Assembly: GCA_934149245.1 (NCBI GenBank)
Contig: CAKPER010000063.1
Coordinates: forward strand, 1-5,935
From: an uncultured Bacilli bacterium
GTDB taxonomy: Bacteria > Bacillota_I > Bacilli_A > RF39 > UBA660
Direction: 5' to 3'
DNA: 5,935 nucleotides
The number at the start of each line of letters is the position of its first letter. Positions within the stretch are counted from its first letter, which is position 1. Made by a program: the position numbers and the translations under genes. The notes beneath the pieces are model-generated. The model had not been told where the DNA came from. It was given only the letters and a program-made list of their open reading frames with translations, and ran no database searches. This document shows positions 5,366-5,935 of the stretch, piece after piece.

Positions 5366-5467
5366 AATGGTTTTATTACTTCTAGATGATACTACTAGGG
5401 AACAATAGATGAATAATAGGATTAAGAATATTAGAGCTATTAGACCAAATATTAGTAAGTATTTCAT
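5342..5467 (-). CDS. Small single-pass membrane protein, 41 residues, unknown function
   Basis: ATG at 5467 (minus) is preceded at seven bases by AAAGGA (5480-5475), a proper ribosome binding site. The frame runs 41 codons to TAA at 5344-5342. Residues 3-21 are strongly hydrophobic (beginning YLLIFGLIALIFLILLF), followed by a short polar tail with K and R (29-39), so it is predicted to sit in the membrane with one helix. I do not recognise the family; similar one-helix peptides are common in Bacillota and usually uncharacterised. It begins four bases after the stop of the broken vanZ-like gene on the same strand, and its ribosome binding site lies inside that gene's last codons, so the two were once an operon. 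The tail after about residue 31 may be altered by decay. C-ending codons (ATC, TTC, TCC) and CTA are frequent, unlike the plus-strand genes, which fits the opposite strand bias. Confidence 0.55.
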   Translation of the reverse strand: MKYLLIFGLIALIFLILLFIYCSLVVSSRSNKTIKLLTRIC

Positions 5468-5471
5468 TTAA

Positions 5472-5682
5472 TTATCCTTTCTTTTTAATTCTTTTTGTAT
5501 ATATTTTATGGCTTAATGTATATAGAATGGTTCCAAGGAAGGAACCTGCAGTATCTATCTATTAGGCAATCACTAAATTGACTAGTTCTATCCATAGTCT
5601 GTATTAATATAAGATATAGCACAAGTTTTAATACAAAAAAGCTGGATAAATTAATTTTTTTTGTATTATAGTACAAAAACTT
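5472..5682 (-). pseudogene. Remnant of a second vanZ-like gene, frameshifted
   Basis: Reading the minus strand from 5682, one frame gives KFLYYNTKKINLSS, then a hydrophobic FFVLKLVLY stretch and DRTSQFSDCLID (to 5557). After a frame change, DTAGSFLGTILYTLSHKIY and a basic KRIKKKG end follow, to TAA at 5474-5472. This is the C-terminal half of a VanZ-family protein: the GR...DxLiDtxG block and the last helix correspond to GRSCRVMDILLDSFGSISG in the intact copy at 2417-2821. The frame break is a tandem ATCTATCT at 5553-5560 (plus strand); removing one ATCT restores LIDTAGSFLG. The SDEIHQ core expected between LVLY and QT is missing, consistent with small deletions. The N-terminal half is absent, since beyond about 5683 the sequence belongs to a different plus-strand fragment. 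It differs from the intact copy in residues and orientation, so it is not a recent duplicate. Confidence 0.72.
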
Positions 5683-5692
5683 ATTAATTAAA

Positions 5693-5935
5693 AAGTCAAG
5701 TGCAACTTTTAAATATAAAGGTAATGATATACTGCTAGTAGATGATATTAGTGATAAAGTTTATGTTAGTAAAAAAACTAAGAAAATAAAATTAAAAATT
5801 AAACTAGAAGATAAGATGACTACTAGCAATATAAAGAAAAGTTATAAACTAAAAAAGTGAAATAATAAAATAAAAATAATTGTTAAAGCAGAGAATGGTA
5901 TTAAAAGAAAATATATAATTAATGTTTATAGAAAA
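5693..5935 (+). pseudogene. Fragment of a cadherin-like beta-sandwich domain protein, with in-frame stop, running off the window
   Basis: The frame from 5693 has no start codon with a ribosome binding site (a TAG precedes it at 5669-5671) and is interrupted by TGA at 5858-5860. It continues open for 25 codons to the window edge. The residues alternate lysine with isoleucine, valine and leucine (DKVYVSKKTKKIKLKIKLED, then YKLKK, stop, NNKIKIIVKAENGIKRKYII and NVYRK). The closing pattern, G-N-x-I-K-I-x-V-x-A-E-N-G-x-x-x-x-Y-x-I-x-V-x-R, is the hallmark of bacterial cadherin-like beta-sandwich domains, which usually occur in tandem in secreted or wall-bound surface proteins. The family normally has glycine where the TGA stands, so one base change (GGA to TGA) explains the break. 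With the 5' end also missing, this is most likely a surface-protein pseudogene, or a distal part of one whose reading resumes outside the window. Confidence 0.65.

Noticed and set aside
5529..5546. GGTTCC-AAGGAA-GGAACC inverted repeat, considered as an operator or attachment site
   Set aside because: It lies within the AGSFLGT codons of the vanZ-like remnant and stands alone, with no partner copy in the window.
5629..5668. 12-base perfect inverted repeat TAATACAAAAAA / TTTTTTGTATTA, considered as a terminator or mobile-element end
   Set aside because: It is pure A/T with one C-G pair and a 16-base loop, and is explained by lysine and phenylalanine codons of the vanZ-like remnant.

Overview
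The window is very AT-rich (roughly a quarter G+C by eye). It uses the standard bacterial code: tryptophan is TGG, and TGA serves as a stop in three genes here. Starts follow purine-rich ribosome binding sites, and the gene set is that of a Gram-positive polysaccharide locus. This points to a low-GC Bacillota, perhaps an uncultured gut member of the Bacilli; I cannot name the genus. The plus strand of the main genes is rich in G and T over C and A. Minus-strand coding at the right end shows the mirror pattern, with many C-ending and CTA codons.

Left part (1-942). The first 80 bases are the tail of a plus-strand gene. A very good promoter (67-94) then starts a transcript that runs through a G+C-richer, foldable stretch into a 25-bp terminator hairpin (307-363). 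I read this as a stand-alone structured RNA of about 260 nt, possibly of the raiA-motif type. It is followed by a 95-residue protein (426-713) that looks like the N-terminal part of a small sigma-70-like protein. Its ribosome binding site is folded into a hairpin, and the other arm of that hairpin can pair alternatively with the terminator stem. An extended -10 promoter at 807-836 opens the next operon.

Centre (943-4947). Five tightly spaced plus-strand genes form the regulatory and export-control head of a capsule or exopolysaccharide locus. They are an LCP-family polymer ligase with three membrane helices and an extra extracellular domain, a VanZ-family membrane protein, a CpsC/CapA-type chain-length co-polymerase, its partner CpsD/CapB tyrosine autokinase (4-nt overlap), and a CpsB/YwqE-type PHP phosphatase whose binding site overlaps the kinase stop. 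CpsC and CpsD should form the membrane kinase that tunes polymer length, CpsB reverses kinase phosphorylation, and the LCP protein attaches finished polymer to the wall. No priming sugar transferase, glycosyltransferase, flippase or polymerase follows, so the synthesis genes lie elsewhere or have been lost.

Right part (4948-5935). This stretch has decayed. It holds about 390 bases with no gene I can support, containing three iteron-like copies of a 13-14-mer. On the minus strand lie a 41-residue membrane peptide gene and, just upstream of it, the remains of a second vanZ-like gene broken by a 4-nt tandem duplication and small deletions. On the plus strand, running off the window, is a fragment of a cadherin-like beta-sandwich domain with an in-frame TGA. 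The two pseudogenes meet back to back near 5683-5692 with both 5' ends missing, which suggests a deletion scar.
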